Shown piece after piece: positions 8,104 through 16,217 of a stretch of 64,000 bases of DNA; within the stretch, counting starts at the first letter, position 1, and every line of letters starts with the position of its first letter. The notes under the pieces are model-generated. The model was given only the letters and a program-made list of their open reading frames with translations, did not search any database and was not told the origin of the DNA. This DNA is from Streptomyces roseoviridis. GTDB lineage: Bacteria; Actinomycetota; Actinomycetes; Streptomycetales; Streptomycetaceae. The stretch lies in the NCBI RefSeq assembly GCF_039535235.1, contig NZ_BAAAWU010000001.1, positions 7,319,001-7,383,000 on the forward strand, written 5' to 3'. Position numbers and translations under genes: made by a program.

Positions 8104-9381
8104 GTGCGACCAAGTCTCTTCGGCGCGTCCGCCTCCGTGGCCGCACTCGCTCTCCTGGGCTCCCTCGTCACCGCCTGCGGCTCGTCCGACGACGACGCGA
8201 CCACGCTGCGTCTGGTGGCCGCCGAGTACGGCGACAGCCCGGCGACCAGCTCCAAGGCGTACTGGGACAAGGTGACCACCGCCTTCACCGCGGCCCATCC
8301 CGGTACCAAGGTCGAGGTGACGCTCTACCCGTGGGCCGATGTCGACCGCGAGGTCACCCGCATGGTCGGCGAGAACAACCCTCCGGACATGGCGCTGATG
8401 GGCGCGTACTCCGATTTCGCCGCACAGGGCCGCCTGTATTCCGCAGGGGAACTCCTGTCCATCAAGGCGGAGGCCAATTTCCTCCCCCCGCTGAGTGAAG
8501 CGGGATCGGTCGACAACACGCTCTACGGCCTGCCCTTCGTGGCCAGCAGCCGTCTCCTCTTCTACAACAAGGACCTGTTCGACAAGGCCGGAGCCCGGCC
8601 GCCGAAGACCTGGACGGACCTGAAGGAAGCGGCCGAGGAGCTGAAGCGGGAGGGCGTGCTCTATCCGTACGCCCTGCCGCTCGGCCCCGAGGAGGCGCAC
8701 GCCGAAGCGCTCATCTGGCAACTGAGCAACGGCGGCGGATACACCGACGACAGCGGCCTCTACGACATCGCCTCCGAGCGGAACACGGAGACGTTCCGCT
8801 GGATCAAGGACAACCTGGTCGCACCGTCCCTGACCGGCCCGATACCGCCGGCCCAGCTGAATCGGCAGGACGCCTTCGACGCCTTCCTGCGCGGCCAGGT
8901 CGGCATGGTCAACGGTTACCCCTCGCTCCTCCACAAGGCCCGGGCGAAGGGCATGAAGGTGGGAACCCTCAGCATGCCGGTGTCCGACAGGCTGGAGGAC
9001 GACGAGGCCCCGCTGTCGGCGGGGGTCGCCGACTGGATGATGGCCTTCAAGCGCGACGGCAACCGCGCACCGGTCGGCGCCTTCCTGGAATTCCTCTACG
9101 AGGACAAGAACCTCGGCGACTTCGCCGAGCGCTACCACCTCCTGCCCTCGACCGTCACCGCGACCCAGATCTCCCAGGACGCGGCGGCCGACCCCAGCGT
9201 CGAACAGTTCCTGACCGCCCTGCGCACCGCCCAGCTCTACCCGGTGAACGAACCGTCCTGGCTCCAGGTCAGCAACACCATCAAGCGGAACATCGGCAAG
9301 GCCGTCGCTCCCTCCGCCGACCCGAAAGCCGTCCTGGAGAACATCGCCCAGCAGGCCCGGAACGTGGCGGAACGGAAGTAG
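8104..9381 (+). CDS. ABC transporter solute-binding lipoprotein (family 1, sugar type)
   Basis: 425 aa from GTG 8104. The signal peptide ends in a lipobox LVTAC (Cys25), so the protein is a surface lipoprotein. The body has the family 1 extracellular binding-protein pattern: an early strand TTLRLVAAEYG, KVEVTLYPWADVDREVTRMVGENNPPDMALMG split over the first lobe, LPFVASSRLLFYNKDLFDKAG, then GGGYTDDSG and VGMVNGYPS. This family usually binds sugars or oligosaccharides. No permease or ATPase gene is adjacent on either side, so it probably works with a transporter encoded elsewhere. Upstream, 7849-8103 holds no gene. Confidence 0.92.
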   Translation: MRPSLFGASASVAALALLGSLVTACGSSDDDATTLRLVAAEYGDSPATSSKAYWDKVTTAFTAAHPGTKVEVTLYPWADVDREVTRMVGENNPPDMALMGAYSDFAAQGRLYSAGELLSIKAEANFLPPLSEAGSVDNTLYGLPFVASSRLLFYNKDLFDKAGARPPKTWTDLKEAAEELKREGVLYPYALPLGPEEAHAEALIWQLSNGGGYTDDSGLYDIASERNTETFRWIKDNLVAPSLTGPIPPAQLNRQDAFDAFLRGQVGMVNGYPSLLHKARAKGMKVGTLSMPVSDRLEDDEAPLSAGVADWMMAFKRDGNRAPVGAFLEFLYEDKNLGDFAERYHLLPSTVTATQISQDAAADPSVEQFLTALRTAQLYPVNEPSWLQVSNTIKRNIGKAVAPSADPKAVLENIAQQARNVAERK

Positions 9382-9387
9382 GGGAGC

Positions 9388-9431
9388 GGGGCAGGCGGCC
9401 CGGGAGAAGGCCCGCGGGGGCCGCCTGCCCC
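9388..9431. terminator. Bidirectional hairpin between convergent genes
   Basis: Arms 9388-9401 and 9418-9431 are perfectly complementary over 14 bp around a 16-nt loop. It starts 7 nt after the lipoprotein stop and serves both that gene and the convergent gene at 9483-10517. Confidence 0.8.
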
Positions 9432-9482
9432 TCCCGGCGCGCCCGGCCCGACCACCCCGGGCCGCCGGACCTCCCGGCCCGC

Positions 9483-10517
9483 TCAGTAGGTGAAGGCCAG
9501 CCCGTGCGTGCGGGCGAGGGGCCCGGGCACATGGCCCGCGTGGATCAGCACCGGGTTGCCCCAGGTGTGCTTGGCCTTCAGCGACACGCGGATCTGGGAA
9601 CAGCCGCCCAGGTCGGCGGTGGTGAGGTAGAGCGTGTTGACCGCCGCCTGGTGGTGCCGGGAGTTGGAGACGCGCCAGGTCTGGACCGTGCTCGTCCTCG
9701 GGGCGCCGCACCGGGTGCCGTCCGGGTTCTGCGGCTGCGCCTCGATCCAGGTCTGGACCTGGCTGCCGTCGTACGCGGTCGTGCCGCCCGAGCAGCTGGC
9801 GTACGGCGAGTTGGCCTTGCACGTGGTCAGGTTGGCGTCCTGCACGACGGCGATGCGGTCGGCGCCGGTCGGCGTGACCGTGTACCCGAGGGTCGTCGCG
9901 GTGCTGCCCGCACCCACCACCCGCTCGCTCTCCTGCAGCAGCGTCCAGCGGGCCGCGTACGGGTAGACGGCCCGGCCGAGTTCCGCGCCGGCGCCGATCC
10001 GCATGGTCACCTGGCGCCCGGACGCGACGATGCTGGAGTAGCTGGTCACCGACAGGCGGCAGGTGTACGTGCCCTCCTCGGGAGCGATGAACACCCACCG
10101 CACGACGGGGGACTGCGAGGTCTCGCCCGGCAGGAAGTTGGCCGCCCAGTACGCGCCCGCCTCCACGCCGGCGGGCAGCGGGGCCGTCTCCGGGGTGCCG
10201 CCGGCGTACGCGCAGCGGATGGAGAGGGTGGTGCCGAGCCAGTCGCCGTCCGCGAGCGCAGTGACGTTCGACAGGACCAGGTTGCGCGACCACAGGTACG
10301 AGCGCTCCCCGGCCGCCGCGGTGAACGTCACCTCCGTCCCGGGGATGTCGCGGTACGGTCCCGCGGTCGAGGTCACCTGGTAGTCGAAGGGCTCCGCCAG
10401 TTGCGCGCGGGCGGGCGCTGCGGTGCCCACGAGCCCGGCCAGGGCGAGAGCCAGCGACAGTGCGGACGCGGCGAGGCTGCCGCCGAGCCGGGCGGAGAGT
10501 CTGCTTCTGGGACGCAT
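9483..10517 (-). CDS. Secreted protein of unknown function, 344 aa
   Basis: The N-terminus (MRPRSRLSARLG, then an Ala/Leu core to about residue 39, ending ARAQ) is a typical Sec signal peptide. The mature part is rich in beta strands, Thr, Ser and aromatic residues. It has six Cys that could pair (RCAYAG, YTCRLS, TTCKAN, ASCSGG, TRCGAP, GGCSQI). I see no catalytic motif and no anchor, so it is probably released. A GGGGG stretch lies 8-12 nt before the ATG. Its function is unknown; an extracellular binding or structural role is only a guess. Confidence 0.75.
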   Translation of the reverse strand: MRPRSRLSARLGGSLAASALSLALALAGLVGTAAPARAQLAEPFDYQVTSTAGPYRDIPGTEVTFTAAAGERSYLWSRNLVLSNVTALADGDWLGTTLSIRCAYAGGTPETAPLPAGVEAGAYWAANFLPGETSQSPVVRWVFIAPEEGTYTCRLSVTSYSSIVASGRQVTMRIGAGAELGRAVYPYAARWTLLQESERVVGAGSTATTLGYTVTPTGADRIAVVQDANLTTCKANSPYASCSGGTTAYDGSQVQTWIEAQPQNPDGTRCGAPRTSTVQTWRVSNSRHHQAAVNTLYLTTADLGGCSQIRVSLKAKHTWGNPVLIHAGHVPGPLARTHGLAFTY

Positions 10518-10715
10518 GCGGAACGAACCCCCGTGGTGGCGGCTGATCTCGTGATCTTGAGTTGAGGACCAGGGGACTGTAGCCGGTCGGACGGTCGCCG
10601 CTCATGGCGGCTCCGGGACGGCCGCCCCGCGTACGGAAACCCGCACCGCGGTCGCCCGCCGACACCAAGAGCACTGCGCCTGCGCGAGGAAACCGGGTCG
10701 ACGCCCGACAGCACG

Positions 10716-11258
10716 GTGACCGATCATGCCTCCATGCCCCTGAACGAGACCCTCGCACGCATCGACGCGGACCTGGCGGCCGGCCGGGTCCCCCTCGCGC
10801 GCCAGCGCCTGCGCGGCCTCGTCTCGTCCTTCCCGCACGACCTGACTATCCGCCGCCGTCTGGCCGAGGTGTACCGGCTCTACGACGACGCCGCCGAGGC
10901 CGGACGCTGGACCTACCTGGACGAGGAGCGGGACGCCGACGAGACCGCGGCCTTCGAAGCGCGGTACACGTCCCCCGGTCAGCGGATGAGGGCCCTCGCC
11001 TGGCGCGGCCCGGAGGACGAGGCGCCCACCGCCTTCGCGCGGGCACAGCTGGCCGCGGTGCGGACCGCCCGCGCGCAGGAGTTGGGGCGTTCCGTAGCCT
11101 GGGACGACCCCGCCGCCTACGAGGAGCCGGAGCGGCAGGGCGAGGCGCCCTCCGAGCCGTGGACGCTGGGCGGAGTGCTGGCGGGCGCCGGCTGCCTGGT
11201 GGGGGTGCTCGCGTTCCTCGCGGCCTGGGTGAACGGAGTCGTCGCCCTCTTCGACTGA
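10716..11258 (+). CDS. DUF6584-like protein with C-terminal membrane anchor
   Basis: 180 aa from GTG 10716; ATG 10734 is an equally possible in-frame start. The N-terminal half (LARIDADLAAGRVPLARQRL, then FPHDLTIRRRLAEVYRLY) looks like a short tetratricopeptide-type helical hairpin, as I remember for DUF6584 proteins. A single hydrophobic segment near residues 154-178 (GVLAGAGCLVGVLAFLAAW) ends the protein and would place it in the membrane with the helical domain in the cytoplasm. Family assignment is from memory and tentative. The function is unknown. Confidence 0.65.
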   Translation: MTDHASMPLNETLARIDADLAAGRVPLARQRLRGLVSSFPHDLTIRRRLAEVYRLYDDAAEAGRWTYLDEERDADETAAFEARYTSPGQRMRALAWRGPEDEAPTAFARAQLAAVRTARAQELGRSVAWDDPAAYEEPERQGEAPSEPWTLGGVLAGAGCLVGVLAFLAAWVNGVVALFD

Positions 11259-11438
11259 CGGCCGCCCCCTGAGGAGCCCCTGGCGCCCCGTCCGTACGCG
11301 CGGAGGAGGCACCGTCCCCGAAGGCGGACCGATCACTGTCAGTGGCTGCGAGTAGGTTGTGATCACCCGCTGAACAGCCGCGGGGACCGCGGCGCGTGCG
11401 CGAGCCGCGGAGAGCACGCACGACCGGGGGAGCGCACC

Positions 11439-14400
11439 ATGAGTCCCACCATCACCTGGCAGGCCGTCGACGGCTACGAGCTGGCGCTCGATCCCTGGAC
11501 GGGCCCCAAGCCGGTGCTCCGCTGCCGCACCGCCGCCGGGCGCGAGCTGAAGAAGCTGCCCGCCGCGCTCAAGAACGAGCCGCTGGTGCGCCAACTGACC
11601 GCGCTCGCCGGCTGGATCGGCGACCACGCCGCCCAGGCGGTGGAGACCGTCGAGTCCTGGATGACGGCGACCCTGCCGCTGCCGGCCGCGCTGATACGGC
11701 ACGTATGGCCCGACCCCTGCTGGCGGCAGGCCCTGCGGTACACGGTGATCGCACCGTCCGGCGCAGGAGACGGCGAGCCGGCCGGCGAGCCGGGAGCGCC
11801 CGACGTGCGGCGCGCCGGAATCCTCACCGGTGTCGCGCCGGGCGAGGACGGCGCACTGCTGGTCACGGGACTGGACGGCGCCCACGAGCTGGACGACGAG
11901 GTCGTCGTGATCCCGCACCCGGTGCTCCTCGACCCGCGCGGCAGGGGACTGCTCGCCGCATGGCGGGACCTGCTGGACCGGCTGGGCGCGGAACAGGGCG
12001 TCGAACAGCTGCACCGCGCGGTGTACGCCCGCCCGGACTGCTCCCCGGCCCCCGGCACCTGGGGTGCCCCGCACGGGATCACCGCCTTCCACACCACCAC
12101 CTACTCCTCCGGCGCCCACTTCGAGCGCGTGGTGACCCGCTACGGCGGACGCATCGACGGCGAGCGGGCCGGTTTCGGCTTCAGCCACCTGGGCCGCGTG
12201 TACCGGATGGTGGCCGGCCTGCGCTACCAGGGCCCCATGTCATCGGTCGACCTGCGCAACTTCTCGTTCACCGACTGCCCCGAAGGACACGGAGTCGGCA
12301 CGTACGACGCCGTGCCCCTGCCCGTCTGGTCCGAGGGCATCAGAGCGATGGCCGCCCTCTACGACGAGCGGGACGCCCCGGCGGACACCGCGACCTCCCA
12401 CCCTGCCGACGGGGCCGACGACTACCAGTCCTTCCTCGTCGCCTGCGCCCGGTACGCCGCCGAGGGCGCACCGCAGGCGCCGGCCGCCACGCCGCCCCGG
12501 CCCGCCGACGAGCGGCAGCTCCTCGGCGCCGGCGCGGTGCTGCCCGGTGTGCCGGCCGGCCCCGACGAGGAAGTGCTGACCGCACGCCGATACGCCTCAC
12601 CGGTCCTTCCCCACGACGGCGATCGCTTCGTCCGGCTGCTCGCGGGGCGCACGGTCCAGGCACAGGACGCGGTGGCGCGCACCGTGGGCCTGGAGCCCGA
12701 CGCGGGCGACCCCACGCCGGTGGGCCGCACCCAGGTCCGGCCGCTGGACTTCCTGTCCCGCGTCTGCGCGGCCCATCCGGAACTCGTACACGAGGCCATG
12801 GCGCTGCTCGCTCCGCTGCACAGCTGCGCCACGACCGCGGCGACGAAGCCCGGCCGCGCCGCCAACCAGCTCCGGGCGAGCCTGAAGAAGGCGACGGCAC
12901 CGCATCCCGAACTGCTTCCGTACGCCCTGGACGAGGGCGCGCGGATCGTGGCGGGAGCGGGCAGCACCGCGATGGCCAGGACCCTGTACACCGAGGCCAG
13001 GTCGGCCGAGAAGCGACTCGGCACCATCGACGAGCGGGTCCTGCGCGACCTGGTCGCCGAGTTCAGCGAGCTGGGCGTCGTCGACGCGACGGCGCTCGCA
13101 CGCTACCGGGACGACCTCGCCGCGCGCACCTCCCCCGAAGAGGCGCACGAGGCGTACCGTCTGCTCGTCCTGCCATGGTGCCGCAGGAGGAGCGGGCTCG
13201 CCCCCGCCGGGGACGGTGCTCCTCGCGGCCCACGACGCGAACTGCCCGCCTCCTTCGCCGTCGAGGTGGCGAAGGGCGCCGGCGGCCGGCCCGCCGCCGA
13301 CGACGTCAACACCGAGATCTTCCATCTGCTGCTGCGCTCGGCGGCCTTCGAGAAGGCCGCCGTGTCCCTCTGGGAGACGTGGGCGGCTCCCCTGCGGCGG
13401 GACCTGGCCGAGCACCCCGACACCGCGGACCTCCTGACCCGCCACATGCCGCCGCCTCAGGGCTCCTCCGCCGCGGCGAGGACGAAGACCGCGGAAGGCT
13501 GGCTCGCCTTCCTGGCACGCGTCGGCGTCCTCCAGCGGTGCACCGGCGGACCCGGACCGGCCTCCCCGGAGACGGCGCGGCGCGCGAACGCGTGGCTGAC
13601 ACTGTTCCTGGAGCAGTACGCGGGCATGCGGCAGCCGGTCGCGGGCCTGGAACCGGTCGTCGCGGAGGTCGCGACGCGGATGCGCGAGGCCGGCGAGACC
13701 CGCGAGCCGCTGCTCGCGCTGCGGACCCGCTCCCTGGGCGGGGACTTCTCGAACATGGGCGTCGACCTCGCGTCGTACGCACTGATGCGGCGGGCCGGCA
13801 TGCCGTTCGGCGAACCGGGCGCCGAGCGGCGCGTCTTCGCCCTCCAATGGCTCCAGCGGCGGGGCGGCGACGGCGTCGAGACGGTACTGACCGACCCCGC
13901 GTTCCGGGAGCCGATCCGCGCCGAACTGACCGGATCGGTGCGCGGCAGCCTCGGATACACGGTCACCCGGCACGTCCTCACGCCGTTCCCGGAGGTCACC
14001 CGGCAGGTGGCCGCCCTCGCGCCCTTCCGGGAGCTGATGGCCGGCATCCTCGACGAGCGCGCCCGGCGCTTCCGACAAGGCGGCCCCGACGCCCTGTTCG
14101 CGGCGCAGGACCTCCTCCTCCACGTGGAACCCTTCATCGTCACCGGGACCCCGCATCCTTTCGACGCGTACGTCCGGGAAGCCCTCACCATCGACCCGGC
14201 CACGCTGCTGGCGGACACCCTGCGCGCCCGCTGCGCGGCCCTCGGCCACGACGCCGCCCCGGACACCGCCTGCGGACTGCGCGAGATCACCACCGAGCAC
14301 ACCGGCAAACTGCTCCGGTCGACGGACGCCACCCTGCGCGACCGCCACGCGAACATGTTCGCCGTCGAGCCGCCCGCCCGCTTCAGCCGGTACCTCGAAT

Positions 14401-14561
14401 ACCGCCCCGGCTCGGACTTCGCCTACGGCCTCCTCCCCAAGATCGAGCGCTGGCTGCCGGAGATCCCCGACGACTCCTGCCGCACCACGGCCCTGGGCGT
14501 CGTCCAGGGAGTCCTCTGGTACGAGACCTGGCAGTCGACGCTCCGGCCGTACGTCCGCTGA
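11439..14561 (+). CDS. DUF4132 domain protein, 1,040 aa
   Basis: ATG 11439 follows a GGGGGAG ribosome site; a possible -10 TAGGTT lies at 11353-11358. The N-terminal 300 residues carry the DUF4132 pattern: a segment ending ALIRHVWPDPCWRQALRY, the strand pair GILTGVAPGEDGALLV, DEVVVIPHPVLLD, then LAAWRDLLDRLGAEQ and a later strand-rich part ending VDLRNFSFTD. The other 700 residues are mostly helical and I cannot assign them. DUF4132 occurs in the E. coli MolR/YehI group; its biochemical role is not established. It has no signal peptide or membrane segment. A 17-bp hairpin follows the stop. Confidence 0.75.
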   Translation: MSPTITWQAVDGYELALDPWTGPKPVLRCRTAAGRELKKLPAALKNEPLVRQLTALAGWIGDHAAQAVETVESWMTATLPLPAALIRHVWPDPCWRQALRYTVIAPSGAGDGEPAGEPGAPDVRRAGILTGVAPGEDGALLVTGLDGAHELDDEVVVIPHPVLLDPRGRGLLAAWRDLLDRLGAEQGVEQLHRAVYARPDCSPAPGTWGAPHGITAFHTTTYSSGAHFERVVTRYGGRIDGERAGFGFSHLGRVYRMVAGLRYQGPMSSVDLRNFSFTDCPEGHGVGTYDAVPLPVWSEGIRAMAALYDERDAPADTATSHPADGADDYQSFLVACARYAAEGAPQAPAATPPRPADERQLLGAGAVLPGVPAGPDEEVLTARRYASPVLPHDGDRFVRLLAGRTVQAQDAVARTVGLEPDAGDPTPVGRTQVRPLDFLSRVCAAHPELVHEAMALLAPLHSCATTAATKPGRAANQLRASLKKATAPHPELLPYALDEGARIVAGAGSTAMARTLYTEARSAEKRLGTIDERVLRDLVAEFSELGVVDATALARYRDDLAARTSPEEAHEAYRLLVLPWCRRRSGLAPAGDGAPRGPRRELPASFAVEVAKGAGGRPAADDVNTEIFHLLLRSAAFEKAAVSLWETWAAPLRRDLAEHPDTADLLTRHMPPPQGSSAAARTKTAEGWLAFLARVGVLQRCTGGPGPASPETARRANAWLTLFLEQYAGMRQPVAGLEPVVAEVATRMREAGETREPLLALRTRSLGGDFSNMGVDLASYALMRRAGMPFGEPGAERRVFALQWLQRRGGDGVETVLTDPAFREPIRAELTGSVRGSLGYTVTRHVLTPFPEVTRQVAALAPFRELMAGILDERARRFRQGGPDALFAAQDLLLHVEPFIVTGTPHPFDAYVREALTIDPATLLADTLRARCAALGHDAAPDTACGLREITTEHTGKLLRSTDATLRDRHANMFAVEPPARFSRYLEYRPGSDFAYGLLPKIERWLPEIPDDSCRTTALGVVQGVLWYETWQSTLRPYVR

Positions 14562-14568
14562 CGCGCGG

Positions 14569-14607
14569 GTCCGGGCGCCGTGCCGCGACCCGGCACGGCG
14601 CCCGGAC
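14569..14607 (+). terminator. Hairpin terminator after DUF4132 gene
   Basis: Perfect 17-bp stem (14569-14585 / 14591-14607) with a 5-nt loop, beginning 8 nt after the stop codon. Confidence 0.9.
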
Positions 14608-14691
14608 GGCGCCCCCCTTAGCCGGCGGCGTGATGCTTCCCACATGCGCGGCTTCGTGCTTCAGAGCGCCGACACGAGCGGCGGAGGACCG

Positions 14692-14697
14692 TAGGGT
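14692..14697 (+). promoter_or_regulatory. -10 element TAGGGT, leaderless start of carbonic anhydrase gene
   Basis: TAGGGT is followed by exactly 6 nt and then the ATG at 14704, so transcription should start at or next to the start codon. No Shine-Dalgarno sequence sits at the proper distance. Confidence 0.55.
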
Positions 14698-14703
14698 GAT
14701 CGC

Positions 14704-15336
14704 ATGCCTAGAACCTCTCCTTCCGTCGCCATGGACGCCCTTCTTTCCGGCAACCGGCGTTTCGTGTCGGGCACGCCGGAGCACCCGAACCAGGACGCTG
14801 CCCGTCGTACGGAGCTGGCTCCGGCGCAGGAGCCGTTCGCCGTGATCGTCGGCTGCTCCGACTCGCGTCTGGCGGCCGAGATCATCTTCGACCAGGGACT
14901 CGGGGACCTGTTCGTGGTCCGCACCGCCGGGCACGTCGTCGGGCCGGAAGTCCTCGGCAGCGTCGAGTACGCGACCAGCGTCCTCGGCGCCCGTCTGGTC
15001 GTCGTCCTCGGCCACGACTCCTGCGGCGCGGTCGCCGCGGCCCGCGCGGCCGTCGAGGACGGCTTCGCCGCGAGCGGCTTCGTCCGCGACATCGTCGAAC
15101 GCGTCACCCCCAGCATCCTGGCCGCCCGCACCGCCGGCCTGACCGCCGACACCGACATCATCGACGAGCACATCCGCCACACCGTCGACCACCTCCTCGA
15201 CCGCTCCCGCCTCCTGTCCGGCCAGGTCGACGCAGGCGAGGTCGCCGTCGTCGGACTCGGCTACGCCCTCGCCGAAGGCAACGCCCGCGTCGTCACCACC
15301 CGCGGCGACGTCCAGCAGGAGGCCCTGGTCTCCTGA
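14704..15336 (+). CDS. Beta-class carbonic anhydrase
   Basis: 210 aa. The zinc ligands and catalytic pair are in place: Cys51-Ser-Asp53-Ser-Arg55 (CSDSR), His104 and Cys107 (LGHDSCGAV). The segment GDLFVVRTAGHVVGPEVLGSVEYA is the usual second block of the family (quoted 24 residues apart in two parts: GDLFVVRTAGHV and VLGSVEYA). The enzyme interconverts CO2 and bicarbonate in the cytoplasm. The length is typical and no transporter domain is fused to it. It appears to be a single-gene unit with a leaderless start and its own terminator. Confidence 0.95.
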   Translation: MPRTSPSVAMDALLSGNRRFVSGTPEHPNQDAARRTELAPAQEPFAVIVGCSDSRLAAEIIFDQGLGDLFVVRTAGHVVGPEVLGSVEYATSVLGARLVVVLGHDSCGAVAAARAAVEDGFAASGFVRDIVERVTPSILAARTAGLTADTDIIDEHIRHTVDHLLDRSRLLSGQVDAGEVAVVGLGYALAEGNARVVTTRGDVQQEALVS

Positions 15337-15356
15337 CGCGCCGCCACGACCGCTCA

Positions 15357-15376
15357 GGCCCCCTCACATGGGGGCC
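15357..15376 (+). terminator. Short hairpin after carbonic anhydrase gene
   Basis: GGCCCCC (15357-15363) pairs with GGGGGCC (15370-15376) around a 6-nt loop, 20 nt after the stop codon. Confidence 0.7.
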
Positions 15377-15378
15377 CG

Positions 15379-15492
15379 AGCGCGTCCGGCCGGCGCGGGC
15401 CGGTGGCCTGCGCTCCGCGTCGGCAGACGCCGCCCTCGTGCCGCCTCCGCCGACCGGGCCCGAGCGCGCCCGCCCGACGCGGGCCGGTGGCC
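15379..15492. repeat. Imperfect direct repeat in gap 15337-15717
   Basis: A segment of about 29 nt ending GCGGGCCGGTGGCC occurs at about 15380-15408 and again, with a few changes, at about 15464-15492. The rest of this 380-nt gap is GC-rich and shows no supportable gene. Confidence 0.6.
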
Positions 15493-15717
15493 GCGGCGCC
15501 CCGCCCCGGGTACGCCGCACCCTGCCGGCCGCAGCGCGCGGGAACCGCCCCCGGCACCGCGAGGACGGCAGCCGGGTCACCCGTTCACCGGTGGGTTCAT
15601 CTGTCTTGTGACGAGATGCCGTAGGGGACATTCGGGTGGAGCATCGCGCGCTCCGCAACCTCCCGCACCCCGCCTTGAGTCGTCTTCCGCAGTGGTACGA
15701 CGACCAAGGAGGCACTC

Positions 15718-16077
15718 GTGACTGGGTTTCAGGCTTTCACCTCGGGCACCGCGGCGCTGCAGGATCTCGACCCCTACCGCTTCCCCGCCGCGCTCGTCGA
15801 CGACGACCTGCCCGCGCGGAACACGACCCCGCGCGGCCTGACGGAGCTCGACGACTACCTTCTCCCCGCCCCCGCCCCCGCCCCCGCTCCCGACCCGGCG
15901 AGCCGCCTGGCCGACCCGCTCGACCCGGCCGACCGGCGCCGGCTGGAACTGCACGCCACCCTCACCGCCGCCGGCATCGCGCCCCTGCCGGGCGACCTCG
16001 CCGCCATCGAGGCCCTGTGCCGCCTGGACGACACCACCCACGTGGCGCTCCGGCGGTGGATCGACCGGACCATGTGA
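15718..16077 (+). CDS. Hypothetical protein, 119 aa
   Basis: GTG 15718 is set by AAGGAGG at 15706-15712. The protein has an N-terminal part with FQAFTSGTAALQDLDPYRFPA, a Pro/Ala spacer (LLPAPAPAPAPDPA) and a C-terminal helical part (RRLELHATLTAAGIAPLPGD, then LCRLDDTTHVALRRWID). It has no membrane segment or signal. I do not recognise a family. The following phospholipase D-like gene is co-directional after 140 nt, so co-transcription is possible but not shown. Confidence 0.65.
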   Translation: MTGFQAFTSGTAALQDLDPYRFPAALVDDDLPARNTTPRGLTELDDYLLPAPAPAPAPDPASRLADPLDPADRRRLELHATLTAAGIAPLPGDLAAIEALCRLDDTTHVALRRWIDRTM

Positions 16078-16217
16078 CCTCGACGGACCGAGCACACCCG
16101 GGCACGGGCCCGACGAACCCGGCTACTCCACGCGATCACGCCGGAGCGCAGAGCGAGAGCCGCCACGGGGGCGTCGGGCCCGCTCGAACGGGTAGCCGCC
16201 AGACGGAGGTGGCCCCC

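Noticed and set aside
8041..10758. Long minus-strand frame of 905 codons
   Set aside because: It overlaps the lipoprotein gene antisense and the secreted-protein gene in another frame; both of those have signal peptides and ribosome sites.
12597..14645. Minus-strand frame of 682 codons
   Set aside because: Complement of the DUF4132 gene with no motif of its own.
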